Positions 17,201 through 25,744 are shown, counted from the stretch's first letter. The stretch: 64,000 nucleotides of DNA from CAYTSW01 sp964440605 (GCA_964440605.1 CAYTSW010000001.1:28119-92118), one strand, 5' to 3'. The notes: generated from the sequence alone by a model not told the origin. Numbers and translations are program-made.

Positions 17201-17532
17201 TCGCCGCGGCGGACCTGTTGCACCACCGACAGCCGCTGCGCGAAGAGGTCCAGGCTCGCGGCCGACTCGCCCGGCAGCACCTCCAACGCGGGCAGCTTCG
17301 CGGCTACGAAGCCGAGTGCCGTCACTTCCTCCACCGCTTCGTCGGCGTCGTCGAGGTGGGGCGTGACGAGGATGAGCGGGCGCTGCGCGAGCTGCGCCGC
17401 GGCCAGCGCGCAGAGCGTCGCCGAAGAACCCGCCGAGCCGAGCGCGCTGGTGACGGCGCCGTCTTCGAGACGCCGCGCCAGCTCGCGCGTCGCGGGGTGG
17501 CTCAGGATGGGGGCAAGGTGATCGTCGCGCAT
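14140..17532 (-). CDS. mfd: Transcription-repair coupling factor Mfd
   Basis: 1130 residues. It displaces RNA polymerase stalled at DNA damage and recruits UvrA. Order: a UvrB-like N-terminal module (LPALEVLPGESAASLDLFAQRL, GGIVDVFP), an RNA-polymerase-interacting domain (IGDYVVHQDHGVAKFIGI) carrying an unusual Ser/Lys-rich insert (ETKRSKKSSEETAEE), then the RecG-like translocase with Walker A GDVGYGKTELAVRAA, a DEEQRFG box, motif VI and the C-terminal TRCF domain. ATG 17532 is chosen; a TTG at 17556 is in frame. Its 3' end overlaps the convergent membrane-protein gene by 64 bp. Confidence 0.95.
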   Translation of the reverse strand: MRDDHLAPILSHPATRELARRLEDGAVTSALGSAGSSATLCALAAAQLAQRPLILVTPHLDDADEAVEEVTALGFVAAKLPALEVLPGESAASLDLFAQRLSVVQQVRRGELLSRLDDATSPTVLVAPIQALMQRIPGPDRVAELVLTLTPGDERGPEAIVRWLGEAGYKRLDSIEEPGDFAVRGGIVDVFPTNADVDSGAVRLDFFGDELESINEIDLATMGSDRRVDSVDVVASLETERMISDDDAEVLELLPERCLAIIAETLEATEQGRGYYERVTDARGIVGPPAVFKRLRERFHACAEINQFAPTLDAENPVTLPARPLPEFSRTLSEAVEELASLHADAPAHVLCQNEGEAKRFAELAAEFAPDAGLSGAARYLHRGFVWGFDDDEHRAALVPYAELLHRYQTRRRIRKLRGSRTSDTFLELTIGDYVVHQDHGVAKFIGIKSMTPKRASDTLAGETKRSKKSSEETAEEYLTLEFARRSKLHVPVTQIDKVQKYVGGFAGKPPLSALGGKKWQNQKESAKESVRDMAAELLRVQAAREHAPGVRFPEDTEWQREFEAEFPFEETEDQLAALAEIKKDMARSRPMDRLLCGDVGYGKTELAVRAAFKAVEYGRQVAVLVPTTILAEQHERTFRSRFADYPFTVASVSRFKSRKAQNETLAKLRKGQVDVIIGTHRLLSNDVKFADLGLVVVDEEQRFGVEHKNALLKLRVDADVLTLSATPIPRTLHMSMLGLRDISSLSTPPLDRRAVVTEVLPYNEVRIKRAIERELAREGQVYVVNNRVHNIRSVADDVRRMVPDARILVGHGQMPTQELEEVMSKFIRREADVLVATTIIESGIDIPTANTMIILSADHFGLAELHQLRGRVGRYKHRAYCYMCLPGDRPVNDVARRRLKAIEEYSMLGAGFKIAMRDLEIRGAGNLLGAEQSGHIAAIGYDLYCKLLEQAAREMRNESTSVPSDTTVDLGLPGSIPKPYIPSDTRRLEAYRRIADARTLDQLESARQDLEQAYGDAPPATSRLFDLAELRIGAHELGVRAIAIQDRDVIFRAPDTGALLERMEGIAGTVRPLTKPTPEGAYEVYYRPPDNYRDPHTLLTVLRRRLAPGQESVEDSASSESRGEPAAAR

Positions 17533-17602
17533 GATCGAGCGGCCCGGCACGCGCAAGCGCCGGGGGCGGCAGAGTTGAGAACGCCAGACTGTAGGGATCG
17601 TG

Positions 17603-17947
17603 TCAGGGGCGGGCCGTCGCGACGCAGCGCAGGCGTTCCACCGTCCGGGGCCCGATGCCCTTCACGCGCTGAAGATCGTCGAGGGAGGCGAACGACCCCT
17701 CGCTCTCGCGCGTGGCGATGATCCGCTGCGCCAGCGTCGGCCCGATGCGGGGCAGCAGGTCGAGCTCCGCCGCGCTCGCTCGGTTGACGTCGATCAGCCG
17801 CGCCGCTTTGTCAACTGCCTCGATCGGCGTGTCGTGCGCAGGCCGCTCGATCGCCAGCCAGGCAGTCCAGCCGCAAAGGGCGAGCACCATCGCGACACCC
17901 GCCACGCGCGGCGCCGAAAGTCGCTTCTCCCGCGGGGCGGAGTCCAT
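17603..17947 (-). CDS. ComEA-like membrane-anchored helix-hairpin-helix protein
   Basis: 114 residues: a short basic N-terminus, one membrane segment (VAGVAMVLALCGWTAWLAI), then a double helix-hairpin-helix domain (IDVNRASAAELDLLPRIGPTLAQRIIATRESEGSF, LDDLQRVKGIGPRTVERLR). This is the ComEA family, which binds DNA at the cell surface during uptake. No other competence genes are nearby, so a role in transformation is only possible. It begins 5 bp after the stop of the GH10-like gene, so the two are likely cotranscribed. Confidence 0.8.
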   Translation of the reverse strand: MDSAPREKRLSAPRVAGVAMVLALCGWTAWLAIERPAHDTPIEAVDKAARLIDVNRASAAELDLLPRIGPTLAQRIIATRESEGSFASLDDLQRVKGIGPRTVERLRCVATARP

Positions 17948-17952
17948 CGCGG

Positions 17953-19446
17953 TCAGGCCAGCGGCGCGTGTTCGCGGCGTTTCCACTGTGCCCGGCGGTC
18001 CACGATTGTCTCCAGCGCCGGCCGCGCATGGTCCTTCGCGTCGAGCAGACCGCCGTTGGCGCACGGCCCGGTCCGTGTCGGCTGGTCGCACAGCGTGTGC
18101 CACGCGATGGACTTCACGCTCGGGTGCGCTGCGCATATCGCCAGCGCCCGGTCGAGCCACTCGGCCTGGTGTCCGGGGGTCCACTCGCCGCGCCATGCGC
18201 CATCGGTCGAGGTCGTCGCTCCCGCTGGTGCGCCGAGCGCGGTGATGTGCAGGGGGCGGTCGAGGCTGGCGAACTCGTCGATGACGTCGGCGAGCTGCAT
18301 CAGGTCGCGCACGGGCTGGGCGTCGTCACCCCCGCCGCCGAAGCGCAGCCGCAGACCGAATGCGTCGACCGCGACGCCGGTGTCGAGGGCGATCTCGGCG
18401 TAGACCATCGGGTCGATGGATTCGGGGTTGGTCGTGCCGTGCTCGCCGAAGGGTTGATCGATCTCCACCATGACCTTGGCGGCGGGATGGAGCTTGCGGA
18501 TGAGCAGGACGGAGAGGCGGGTGAGTTCGATCATCTGGTCGGTGGAGAAGCTGAAGCCGTCGTTGAGGTTGAGCCCGCTGACGGCTGACCATCGCGTGAC
18601 CGTGCGGCGGTAGCGCGTCACCACGCGTTTGGCGTGTTCGTAGGCAAACTCGCGGATGGTGTCGTAGTCGTGCTGCCAGATGCCGAGCCAGTCGGGCAGG
18701 GCGGAAGAGGCGAAGTCGAGCACGGGCCCCGCCACGACGGGCAGTTTGCCGTGCCGCACCGCCCACTCGATCCAGCGGTCGGACTTGAGGAAGCTGAACT
18801 TGCCCTCTTCGGGCTCGATGTCGCGCCAGCGCAGCGGGCAGGAGATGAAGTCGAATCCGCGCTTGAGCGCCACATGCATCGGCTCGGTGAAGCGATCGGT
18901 GTTGATGACGCAACCGAGCGTCGGAGGCGGATCGGCGGTCGCGTTCAGCCGTTGTGCGATCGCCCGGTCCGCCCACCCCCGCGTGAGCTGTTCGCTCGCG
19001 TCGACCGCCAACGCCAGCGCGTGGGTCGCGGCCTCCACGGTTTCTTCGTCGTATGTGTCCGCCCCCGGTGTGCGCAGGCACAACGCGCGCGTGAACGCGC
19101 TGCGTGCCGTTTCGATCGACTGCATCACCGGGTCCGTCTCGGGCAGGCCCGTCAGGCGCCACGACTCAAGCTTGTCATAGCAGAGCATGATGCGGTGCCG
19201 GGCCAGCTCCAGCGGCAGCAGGTATGGCCGCTCGCGTTGAGGCAGCAGGCATGTCCGCAGCGTCAGCCGACCGGCCTCCTCCGCGTTGACCTGGAGGCTG
19301 ATGGCGGCGGCGTCCTTGGAGACGGCTCGCGCTGTCACGTGGCCCTCGGCGAACTCAAGCCGTGCCGGGATCGCGATGCCCTCCTTCCCACGCACGCAGG
19401 CGTGGCGGAGCGGCGGCTCGAGATCGGGGGCGTAGAAGCGCAGCAT
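17953..19446 (-). CDS. GH10-like (beta/alpha)8 protein apparently lacking the catalytic glutamates
   Basis: 497 residues. The N-terminal 150 residues are a separate beta-rich domain (MLRFYAPDLEPPLRHACVRG). From about residue 190 it follows the family 10 xylanase barrel: FDFISCPLRWRDIEPEEGKFSF resembles the beta-strand 1 region, and VRHGKLPVVAGPVLDF the next. Two key places differ. Near residue 287 WSAVSGLN stands where the acid/base motif WDVVNE is expected, and near residue 400 HITALGAPAG stands where the nucleophile motif ITELD is expected. Both Glu seem replaced, so it may bind rather than cleave polysaccharide. No signal peptide is evident. Start ATG 19446; overlapping divergent promoter with purC. 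Confidence 0.7.
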   Translation of the reverse strand: MLRFYAPDLEPPLRHACVRGKEGIAIPARLEFAEGHVTARAVSKDAAAISLQVNAEEAGRLTLRTCLLPQRERPYLLPLELARHRIMLCYDKLESWRLTGLPETDPVMQSIETARSAFTRALCLRTPGADTYDEETVEAATHALALAVDASEQLTRGWADRAIAQRLNATADPPPTLGCVINTDRFTEPMHVALKRGFDFISCPLRWRDIEPEEGKFSFLKSDRWIEWAVRHGKLPVVAGPVLDFASSALPDWLGIWQHDYDTIREFAYEHAKRVVTRYRRTVTRWSAVSGLNLNDGFSFSTDQMIELTRLSVLLIRKLHPAAKVMVEIDQPFGEHGTTNPESIDPMVYAEIALDTGVAVDAFGLRLRFGGGGDDAQPVRDLMQLADVIDEFASLDRPLHITALGAPAGATTSTDGAWRGEWTPGHQAEWLDRALAICAAHPSVKSIAWHTLCDQPTRTGPCANGGLLDAKDHARPALETIVDRRAQWKRREHAPLA

Positions 19447-19534
19447 CGGATACTCGGGGGTGACCGAGCATTGTCGCGGACTCGCCCGGCCGTGCAACCC
19501 GCCCTGTTTTTCGGGTGGAACCGCGGCCCGCCGA

Positions 19535-19540
19535 TAGCAT
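19535..19540 (+). promoter_or_regulatory. -10 box TAGCAT, 6 nt before purC (leaderless)
   Basis: TAGCAT plus a 6-nt spacer directly before ATG 19547; no Shine-Dalgarno is present. Confidence 0.45.
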
Positions 19541-19546
19541 CCCGTC

Positions 19547-20488
19547 ATGGCCGAACGCGCTGTCCATGAGACCGACCTGCCGCTGAAGCTCCACGGGCGG
19601 GGAAAAGTCCGCGACGTCTATGCCCTGCCCAACGACGCCTTTTCCGCTCCGACGCTTCTCATCGTCGCAACCGACCGCCTCTCCGCGTTCGACGTGGTCC
19701 TCCCGACACCCATCCCAGGCAAGGGAGCGATCCTCAACCGTTTGTCCCTGGCGTGGCTCGACTGGATCGAAGAGCGCGGCCTGGCCCGCACCCATGTGCT
19801 CGCTCGTGACGCCGACGCGGTCCCCGGGCTCGACGATCGACACCGTGACGACCTCCGCGATCGTGCGATGGTCGGGCGACGCTGCGACGTCGTCCCCATC
19901 GAGTGCGTCGTGCGGGGCTACCTCGACGGCTCGGGCTGGCACGACTACCAGGCCACCGGGTCCGTCTGCGGCGTCACGCTCCCCCCCGGCCTCCAGCGCG
20001 GTGACCGGCTCCCCGAGCCCATCTTCACTCCCGCGACCAAGGCCGAGCGCGGCGACCACGATGAGAACATCAGCATTGAGCAGGCCGCCGCGACCGTAGG
20101 GCTGGCGACGATGGAGCGGCTGCGCGATTTGAGCCTGAGCATCTACAACGCCGGCGCCGTCTACGCCACCGAGCGCGGCCTGATTCTGGCCGACACCAAG
20201 TTCGAGTTCGGCTGGCCGATCGGCGCCGACCTCACGCCCGACGACCTGATTCTCGTCGACGAAGCCCTGACGCCCGATTCGTCGCGGTATTGGGACGCCG
20301 AGACATGGTCGCCCGGCGGCCCGCAGCCGAGCTTCGACAAGCAGTTCGTCCGCGATCACTTGCAGGGGCTCGTCGACGCGGGCGCGTGGGACAAGTCGCC
20401 GCCCGGGCCCGAGCTCCCGGAGTCGGTGGTGCGCGGCACCATCGAGCGCTACCGCGAGGCCGTGCAGAGGCTCTTCGGGCTGGCGTGA
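19547..20488 (+). CDS. purC: Phosphoribosylaminoimidazole-succinocarboxamide synthase
   Basis: 313 residues. It joins aspartate to CAIR with ATP in step eight of de novo purine synthesis. Motifs: LHGRGKVRDVYAL at the N-terminus (ATP-binding glycine loop), VATDRLSAFDVVLP, IECVVRGYLDGSGWHDY, and the C-terminal LILADTKFEFGW. The length matches the long PurC form. No other pur gene is adjacent. A strong bidirectional terminator follows 72 bp after the stop. Confidence 0.95.
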   Translation: MAERAVHETDLPLKLHGRGKVRDVYALPNDAFSAPTLLIVATDRLSAFDVVLPTPIPGKGAILNRLSLAWLDWIEERGLARTHVLARDADAVPGLDDRHRDDLRDRAMVGRRCDVVPIECVVRGYLDGSGWHDYQATGSVCGVTLPPGLQRGDRLPEPIFTPATKAERGDHDENISIEQAAATVGLATMERLRDLSLSIYNAGAVYATERGLILADTKFEFGWPIGADLTPDDLILVDEALTPDSSRYWDAETWSPGGPQPSFDKQFVRDHLQGLVDAGAWDKSPPGPELPESVVRGTIERYREAVQRLFGLA

Positions 20489-20560
20489 TGGATATTGCTC
20501 GTCGCGTTCGGGCTGTGAGCAACGCGGGGCATCGATAGGGCGTCGACCGTGCGCACAAAA

Positions 20561-20603
20561 ACAGCCCGGCGCTGCACACGCCGGGCTGTCCTTGTTCGTT
20601 TTT
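20561..20603 (+). terminator. Strong bidirectional intrinsic terminator
   Basis: Perfect 11-bp stem ACAGCCCGGCG / CGCCGGGCTGT (20561-20571 and 20579-20589) with a CTGCACA loop, then CTTGTTCGTTTTT on the plus strand and GTTTTTGTGC on the minus strand. It serves purC and the convergent PEP-CTERM gene. Confidence 0.85.
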
Positions 20604-20648
20604 GACTCGCGTCGGCGTCCCGACGCGGCGAGTCGATTGTCAGCCCGT

Positions 20649-21335
20649 TCAGGCCGAGCGGCGACGACGGAACAGCGTGGCGCCGATCGCCGTGCCGAAG
20701 AGCGCGATAGCGCCCGGCGAGGGGATGAACGCGGTCGCGGTGAACGCGGCGTTGGCGGTGAAGCTGTTGATGACTTCCTCGCCTGCGGGGTTCTCAGCGA
20801 CGGGCTCCAGCTCATCGAAGATGATGTCGGTGAGCGTGAAGACGGCGTCGATCGCAAAGAGCTGATCGATGCCCAAGTTGTTGAGGAACGGGCCGGGCGT
20901 GTACGCCAGATCGCCGCCCTCGACCATCGCCGTGGTGACGACCGAGCCGGCGCCGGCGAACAGGAAGAGCTGTCCTCCGTCGAGCGTCGCGCTCAGGATC
21001 ACCTCGCCCTGGTTGGGGCCGGGCTCAGCAACGACGAACTCGAACGAGCCCTGCACCGACGCCATCGTCATCGGGCCGGACCGCAGCGGTGCGCCGAGGC
21101 TGAAGTTCATGTTGAGGGTCGCCTGAACCTCGGACGATGTGACGCCCGGCTCTTCGCTGCCGTCGACCACAAGGGTCACGGGCTGGCTCAGGTCGTACGT
21201 GATGAACGAAGGCGAGCCGATCGTGCCCGACACTTCGTTCCCGGTCGCGGGGTCGTCGAACGTGAAGAACACGTTGGCCGAGGCCACTGACGGCACCCCG
21301 AGCGCGCATGCAAGCGCGAGCGGTCGAATAAACAT
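20649..21335 (-). CDS. Secreted PEP-CTERM-type protein
   Basis: 228 residues. Signal peptide MFIRPLALACALGVPSVASA; a beta-rich middle (VFFTFDDPATGNEVSG, PVTLVVDGSEEPGV); C-terminal sorting tail IPSPGAIALFGTAIGATLFRRRRSA, that is a P-x-P motif, a membrane helix and an Arg cluster. This is the planctomycete form of PEP-CTERM, cut by an exosortase-like enzyme during surface export. The function of the mature part is unknown. Start ATG 21335 follows GAGAG-rich sequence; an upstream in-frame start at 21458 is not supported because the signal peptide begins here. Confidence 0.75.
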   Translation of the reverse strand: MFIRPLALACALGVPSVASANVFFTFDDPATGNEVSGTIGSPSFITYDLSQPVTLVVDGSEEPGVTSSEVQATLNMNFSLGAPLRSGPMTMASVQGSFEFVVAEPGPNQGEVILSATLDGGQLFLFAGAGSVVTTAMVEGGDLAYTPGPFLNNLGIDQLFAIDAVFTLTDIIFDELEPVAENPAGEEVINSFTANAAFTATAFIPSPGAIALFGTAIGATLFRRRRSA

Positions 21336-21543
21336 CTCTCTACTTCTCTCCCCCGCGTCGTGCGGACGCGGGATTCCCTGTGACTCTGCGAACAAGGCCC
21401 GATGTGCAGTCGGGCTGAACTCCGTCGAAAACATAGAGCAGTTTTGGACCGCGTGCAAGCGCGGTAACCGGAGGAAATAGCAGACTTTGTGTGAAGTTCG
21501 CTTCAGGGTGTGAAGCTGGGGCGTTCAACCCCGCTCACACCAT

Positions 21544-21576
21544 CAAAAACGCCGGAGGGATAGCTCCCTCCGGCGT
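21544..21576 (-). terminator. Intrinsic terminator of the tricorn-like protease gene
   Basis: Minus-strand reading: 12-bp perfect stem ACGCCGGAGGGA / TCCCTCCGGCGT with a GCTA loop, followed by TTTTGATGG, 56 bp after the stop codon. Confidence 0.85.
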
Positions 21577-21631
21577 CTGGTGTCCGATCCTGCCGAGAAG
21601 TTTTGCCTCTCGTCAGGTATGCGTCCGGGAT

Positions 21632-24600
21632 TTACCGATCACGCTCGGGGATGCCCATGCCCGACCGGTCCGGCCCTTCCGGCCGCTCGGGGCGCACCCA
21701 ACGCTTCGTCTCGAGCTCCTGGAGCAGGTGCTCAACGGCTGCGTTGAGTTGCGGGTCCTCATCGTCGACCATCAGCGCCGGATCCGCGACGACCTCGATG
21801 TCCGGATCGACGCCGTGGCCCTCGATGCCCCAGGTGCCGTCCTTCTCGTAGTAGGCGAAGCCCGGCACGGAAACGGACGAGCCGTCGATCATCGCGGGCA
21901 TGCCGGTGATGCCGACGAGGCCGCCCCAGGTCCGGGTGCCGATGAGCTTGCCGAGGCCGGCCTGCTTGAAGAGCGCGGGGAACATGTCACCGCCCGACCC
22001 GGCGAGCCCGTTGATGAGCATGGCCTTGGGGCCCTGGTGAGAGTCAGGGGGCCAGTGCCAGTCGACGCCGTCACGCAGGGCCCAGTAGTTGGTGATGGGG
22101 CGGTTGAGCAGCTCGATGAATCGGGTGGGGATCTGCCCGCCGCCGTTCCACCGCTCGTCAATGATCAGCGCCGGCTTGTGGCGCTGTCCGAAGAACTGGC
22201 GGAAGAGGTCGGTCTGACCCGGGACGCCCGTGTTGGTGACGTAGATGTAGCCGATCTCGCCGCCCGACTTGTAGTCGACCGCCTGGCGGTTGGCTTCGAT
22301 CCACGCGCGGAAGCGCAGTTGGTACTCCTGGCCGGGGGAGTGCGGCTCGACGAGCACTTCGCGGTCGTCGTCGTTGCCCAGTTCGGCGTCGTCGGAGACC
22401 GTCAGCAGCGTGGTGCGGCCGGAGGTGCGCACGAACGCGGCCCACGGGTCCTTGTCGGTGTCCATCTCCAGACCGTTCACCGCAAGGATGAAGTCGCCCT
22501 CTTCCACGTCCATGCCGGGCATGGAGAAGGGGCCGCGGGCGTCGACGTCCCACTCGGCGCCCTGGTAGATCTTCGCGATCTGGTAGCCCGTGTTGCCGGC
22601 CTCGTCCTCGGCGAGGGCGAAGTCGACGCCCAGCATGCCGACCGGCACGCTCGGCCCGCTCTCCACCGCGCCTTCGCGGTAGTAGGCGTGGCCCACGTTC
22701 AGCTCCGAGATCATCTCGCGGATGATGTAGCTGACGTTCTCGCGGCTCACCGCGTCGTCGACCAGCGGGAGGTAGCGGTCGAGCACCGACTGCCAGTCCA
22801 CTCCGTGCATGCCCGGGTCGTAAAAGAAGTCGCGGAAGCGGCGCCACGAGTCGACGACGACGTTGCGCCACTCCTCACGCGGGTCGATGCGTGTCTGCAT
22901 GGCCGAGGTGTCGATCATGTTGCTCATCGACTGTCCCGGCGATGCCGACACGACCGCCCAGCCCGCAGGGCCGACGGCGACGAGCTCCTTCCCGTCACCC
23001 GACATCGCGAAGCCGAAGGCACCGGCGAGCACGTTCTTCTCGCCCTCGTCGCCGTCCTCGATGTCGTAGAGCTTGATCGAGGGCAGGCCCTCGCCCATGC
23101 GCACGTACACGAGCTGGTTCTTGTCGTTGACGGCCATGTTCGAGAAGGTGCCGGCCTGCACGGGCAGCATGATGGCGCGCTTCTCGAAGTCTTCGATGAC
23201 GATCTCGACCGGCTCGTCGTCACCCCCGCCCGTATCACCGGCTTCCTCTTCGATGGCTTCGATCTGGTCGACGTCGAGTTCGTCCTCGGCGCGCTCGAGC
23301 GCCACGCCGCCGCTGAACGTCGAGCCACCCATCATCTCCGGGAACTTGATCGTCCACGCGCCGTTGAGCGTGTCACCGTTGAGCGTGTAGACCGTCTTGG
23401 ATTCGATGCCCGGCTCCTGCACGCTCGTCGTGGTCAGAGTGCCGGCGTCGTCGTCCCACTCGGCGGAATCCGGGGCGTTCTCTTCGCCCTGGAACTCCGA
23501 GAGCATGAGCACGTCGCCTTCCTTGGTGACGAGGATGCTCACCGCGTAAGGCATCTCGGCGTCGGGGAAGATCTGCTGGCCCATGATGTTCACGGCGTCG
23601 AGGTTCTTCACGTCGCCGCTCCAGCGCCCGTAGAGCGGGTGCTCGAGGTCGTAGGGCGCGTAGGCCGGGTCCATCGCCTCTTCTTCGTCGGCGGCCTCGG
23701 CGTCGTCGCCCTCGGCGTCTTTGCCGTCCTCGCCCTCTTCGGTCTCCTCTTCCTCTTCCCACTCCTCTTCGTCGTTCTCGAGCGCCCAGGGGTTCTCGAC
23801 GTCCATGTTCAGCGGCACGGCGACGAGCACACCCGTGTCCTTGTAGACGAACGAGGTGTCGGTCGGGATGCCCGAGTACTGCGGCGTGAAGTTGCGGTTG
23901 GTTGCGAAATAGAGGTACTCGCCCTTGCGGTCGAACGCCGGCGCGTACGAGTTGAACATCTCGCTCGTCACGGTGTGCAACTCGCCCGCCTCGATGTTGT
24001 AAAGGTGCACCTGACCGAACGCGTTTTCGCGGTTGGCGAGGCTGAAGGCGAGCCAGTTGGAGTCGTGCGACCACGAGGGCGAGGGCGCCTCGGCGTGCGG
24101 GTCGGTCGCGATCAGCGTCTGCTCGCCGCTCTCGACGTCGAGCAGGAAGAGCCGGCCCGACTTGTCGGTGTAGGCGATCATCTCCGAATCGGGCGACCAG
24201 CTCTGCAACTGACGCCAGCGGTCGCCGTCGGTGGTGAGCTGGCGCGTTTCGCCCTTGCCGTCGCTCTGGGTGACGTAGACCTCGTACTCACCGGTCGTGT
24301 CGGAGAGGAAGGCGATCCAGCGGCCGTCGGGCGACCAGATGGGGAAGCGCTCGGCGACGCCGTCGGTGCGGGTGAGGTTGCGCGTGATGCCCTCGTCCGC
24401 GGGGAGGCTCCAGATGTCGCCGCGGGCCTCGGTCACGACGCGCTTGCCCGTCGACGAGATGTCGCCCGAGACGACGTAGTTCGAGGCGTCCACGACGCGC
24501 TCGCGCAGCCCCTCGCGCTCGCCGGGGATCACGATCTCCACCACGCGTGTGCGCCCGGTGCGGCAATCCAGAAGCCGCATCTCCGAGCCGAGCTGGAAGA

Positions 24601-25456
24601 CGATCTCGCCCTGTCCGCGCGCACCCGGACCGATCGAAACATCCTTGACATCGAAGTCCTCGAACGTCGTCACCTGCTCGCGACGGCCCGAATCCACGTC
24701 GTACCGCCAGATGTTCCAGCGATGCTCCGGGCCGGCGTCCGAGACGTAGTAAATGCTCTCGCCGTCGGGCGACCACATGGGCTGCGTGTCCGTGCCCTCC
24801 CACTCGGTGATGCGACGGCTCTCGTAGGTGTTGAGGTTGAAGAGCCAGATGTCCGTCGCCATCCCGCCGCGGTAGCGCTTCCAGGTGCGGTTGTCACGGG
24901 TGTGGGGGGTGTACGCCAGCCAGTCGCCGTCCGGGGAGATCGCGCCGAGCGTGCCATACGCGATGGGCAACGCTTCGGGCAGGCCGCCGGTCGCGGACAC
25001 CTTGAAGAGCTGGGCCGCCTTGGGGTGGTTGTGCATCAGCCCGGCGTGGAAGAGCAGCGTGTCGTCGTCCACCCAGTCGCAGAGGAACTCGTTGGTGGGG
25101 TGGTACGTCACGCGCTCGGAGACGCCTACGCCGTCCGTCGGGACGACGTAGAGGTCGCGGTCGCCCTCGTAGTTGCCCTGGAAGGCGACGCGGGAGCCGT
25201 CGGGGCTGAAGCGCGGGCGCATCTCCATCCCGGGCGGCGAGGCCAGCCTGCGGGCGGTGCCGCCGGCTTTATCCACCACCCAGAGGTCGTTGGCGTAGAC
25301 GAACGCGATCAGGTCTTTGCTCACGTCCGGCGTCATCATCATCGTCGCGTCGGGCGTGAACCCGGCCTCTCTCTGCGCCAACGCCGGCGACGCGGGAGCG
25401 ACACAAAGCGTCGCGCCGATCATCACCGACGCAACACCTATTCTCGTGTGGGTCAT
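21632..25456 (-). CDS. Tricorn-protease-like secreted S41 peptidase
   Basis: 1274 residues. Signal peptide MTHTRIGVASVMIGATLCVAPASPALA; two blocks of WD40/TolB-like propeller blades (RPRFSPDGSRVAFQGNYEGDRDLYVV, QPMWSPDGESIYYVSDAG, FPIWSPDGRWIAFLSD); a long acidic insert around residues 560-590 (runs of E/D such as EEEWEEEEETEEGEDG); a PDZ-like region (MDVEEGDFILAVNGLEMD); and a C-terminal S41 protease domain with the catalytic Ser in GLAGSGGDMFPA near residue 1150. Tricorn-type enzymes degrade peptides; exported versions are common in Bacteroidetes and planctomycetes. GAGGAGA lies 7-13 nt before ATG 25456. Confidence 0.9.
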   Translation of the reverse strand: MTHTRIGVASVMIGATLCVAPASPALAQREAGFTPDATMMMTPDVSKDLIAFVYANDLWVVDKAGGTARRLASPPGMEMRPRFSPDGSRVAFQGNYEGDRDLYVVPTDGVGVSERVTYHPTNEFLCDWVDDDTLLFHAGLMHNHPKAAQLFKVSATGGLPEALPIAYGTLGAISPDGDWLAYTPHTRDNRTWKRYRGGMATDIWLFNLNTYESRRITEWEGTDTQPMWSPDGESIYYVSDAGPEHRWNIWRYDVDSGRREQVTTFEDFDVKDVSIGPGARGQGEIVFQLGSEMRLLDCRTGRTRVVEIVIPGEREGLRERVVDASNYVVSGDISSTGKRVVTEARGDIWSLPADEGITRNLTRTDGVAERFPIWSPDGRWIAFLSDTTGEYEVYVTQSDGKGETRQLTTDGDRWRQLQSWSPDSEMIAYTDKSGRLFLLDVESGEQTLIATDPHAEAPSPSWSHDSNWLAFSLANRENAFGQVHLYNIEAGELHTVTSEMFNSYAPAFDRKGEYLYFATNRNFTPQYSGIPTDTSFVYKDTGVLVAVPLNMDVENPWALENDEEEWEEEEETEEGEDGKDAEGDDAEAADEEEAMDPAYAPYDLEHPLYGRWSGDVKNLDAVNIMGQQIFPDAEMPYAVSILVTKEGDVLMLSEFQGEENAPDSAEWDDDAGTLTTTSVQEPGIESKTVYTLNGDTLNGAWTIKFPEMMGGSTFSGGVALERAEDELDVDQIEAIEEEAGDTGGGDDEPVEIVIEDFEKRAIMLPVQAGTFSNMAVNDKNQLVYVRMGEGLPSIKLYDIEDGDEGEKNVLAGAFGFAMSGDGKELVAVGPAGWAVVSASPGQSMSNMIDTSAMQTRIDPREEWRNVVVDSWRRFRDFFYDPGMHGVDWQSVLDRYLPLVDDAVSRENVSYIIREMISELNVGHAYYREGAVESGPSVPVGMLGVDFALAEDEAGNTGYQIAKIYQGAEWDVDARGPFSMPGMDVEEGDFILAVNGLEMDTDKDPWAAFVRTSGRTTLLTVSDDAELGNDDDREVLVEPHSPGQEYQLRFRAWIEANRQAVDYKSGGEIGYIYVTNTGVPGQTDLFRQFFGQRHKPALIIDERWNGGGQIPTRFIELLNRPITNYWALRDGVDWHWPPDSHQGPKAMLINGLAGSGGDMFPALFKQAGLGKLIGTRTWGGLVGITGMPAMIDGSSVSVPGFAYYEKDGTWGIEGHGVDPDIEVVADPALMVDDEDPQLNAAVEHLLQELETKRWVRPERPEGPDRSGMGIPERDR

Positions 25457-25650
25457 CTGGGGTCTCCTCAAGGACTCGAAACAACTGCGGCTCCGCGGTT
25501 GCAAAGCCGTCCGGATGTGCTTGTACCGAAAATCACACCGCTCGTTGACGCCGTTCTTCCAACACCTGAGCCGAGACGCGCCACGCAACCCCGTCCGACG
25601 CCATTTCCCCGCGTGTCGGCGAGCGCGCAAAAATTGGAACGCTGGCCTAG

Positions 25651-25680
25651 TTGACTTGGTTGAGACTGAGTCTCAATACT
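25651..25680 (+). promoter_or_regulatory. Promoter with Fur-box-like 7-1-7 inverted repeat
   Basis: TTGACT (25651-25656) and AATACT (25675-25680) are spaced 18 bp. Between and overlapping them lies the perfect palindrome TTGAGACTGAGTCTCAA (25660-25676), that is TGAGACT-G-AGTCTCA, the 7-1-7 layout of Fur-family operators. Position suits repression of the PEP-CTERM gene starting at 25745. Identity of the regulator is inferred. Confidence 0.55.
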
Positions 25681-25744
25681 GCGTTCGCGGTGTCGACCTG
25701 TGCCGACGCCATCATCCCATTCGCTGAGCAGAGAGAGACCCATC

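Noticed and set aside
14680..17721. 1013-codon open frame opposite mfd
   Set aside because: Shadow of mfd: repetitive Arg/Leu/His/Val content, no start signal and no motif, while mfd itself has all family motifs.
20561..20603. Riboswitch upstream of the PEP-CTERM gene or purC
   Set aside because: The hairpin lies after both stop codons between convergent genes and has U-runs on both sides, so it is a shared terminator.
21491..25654. 1387-codon open frame on the plus strand
   Set aside because: It is antisense to the tricorn-like protease, in the frame where high-GC third positions remove stops. Its translation is a low-complexity Val/Leu/Asp/His mix with no domain.
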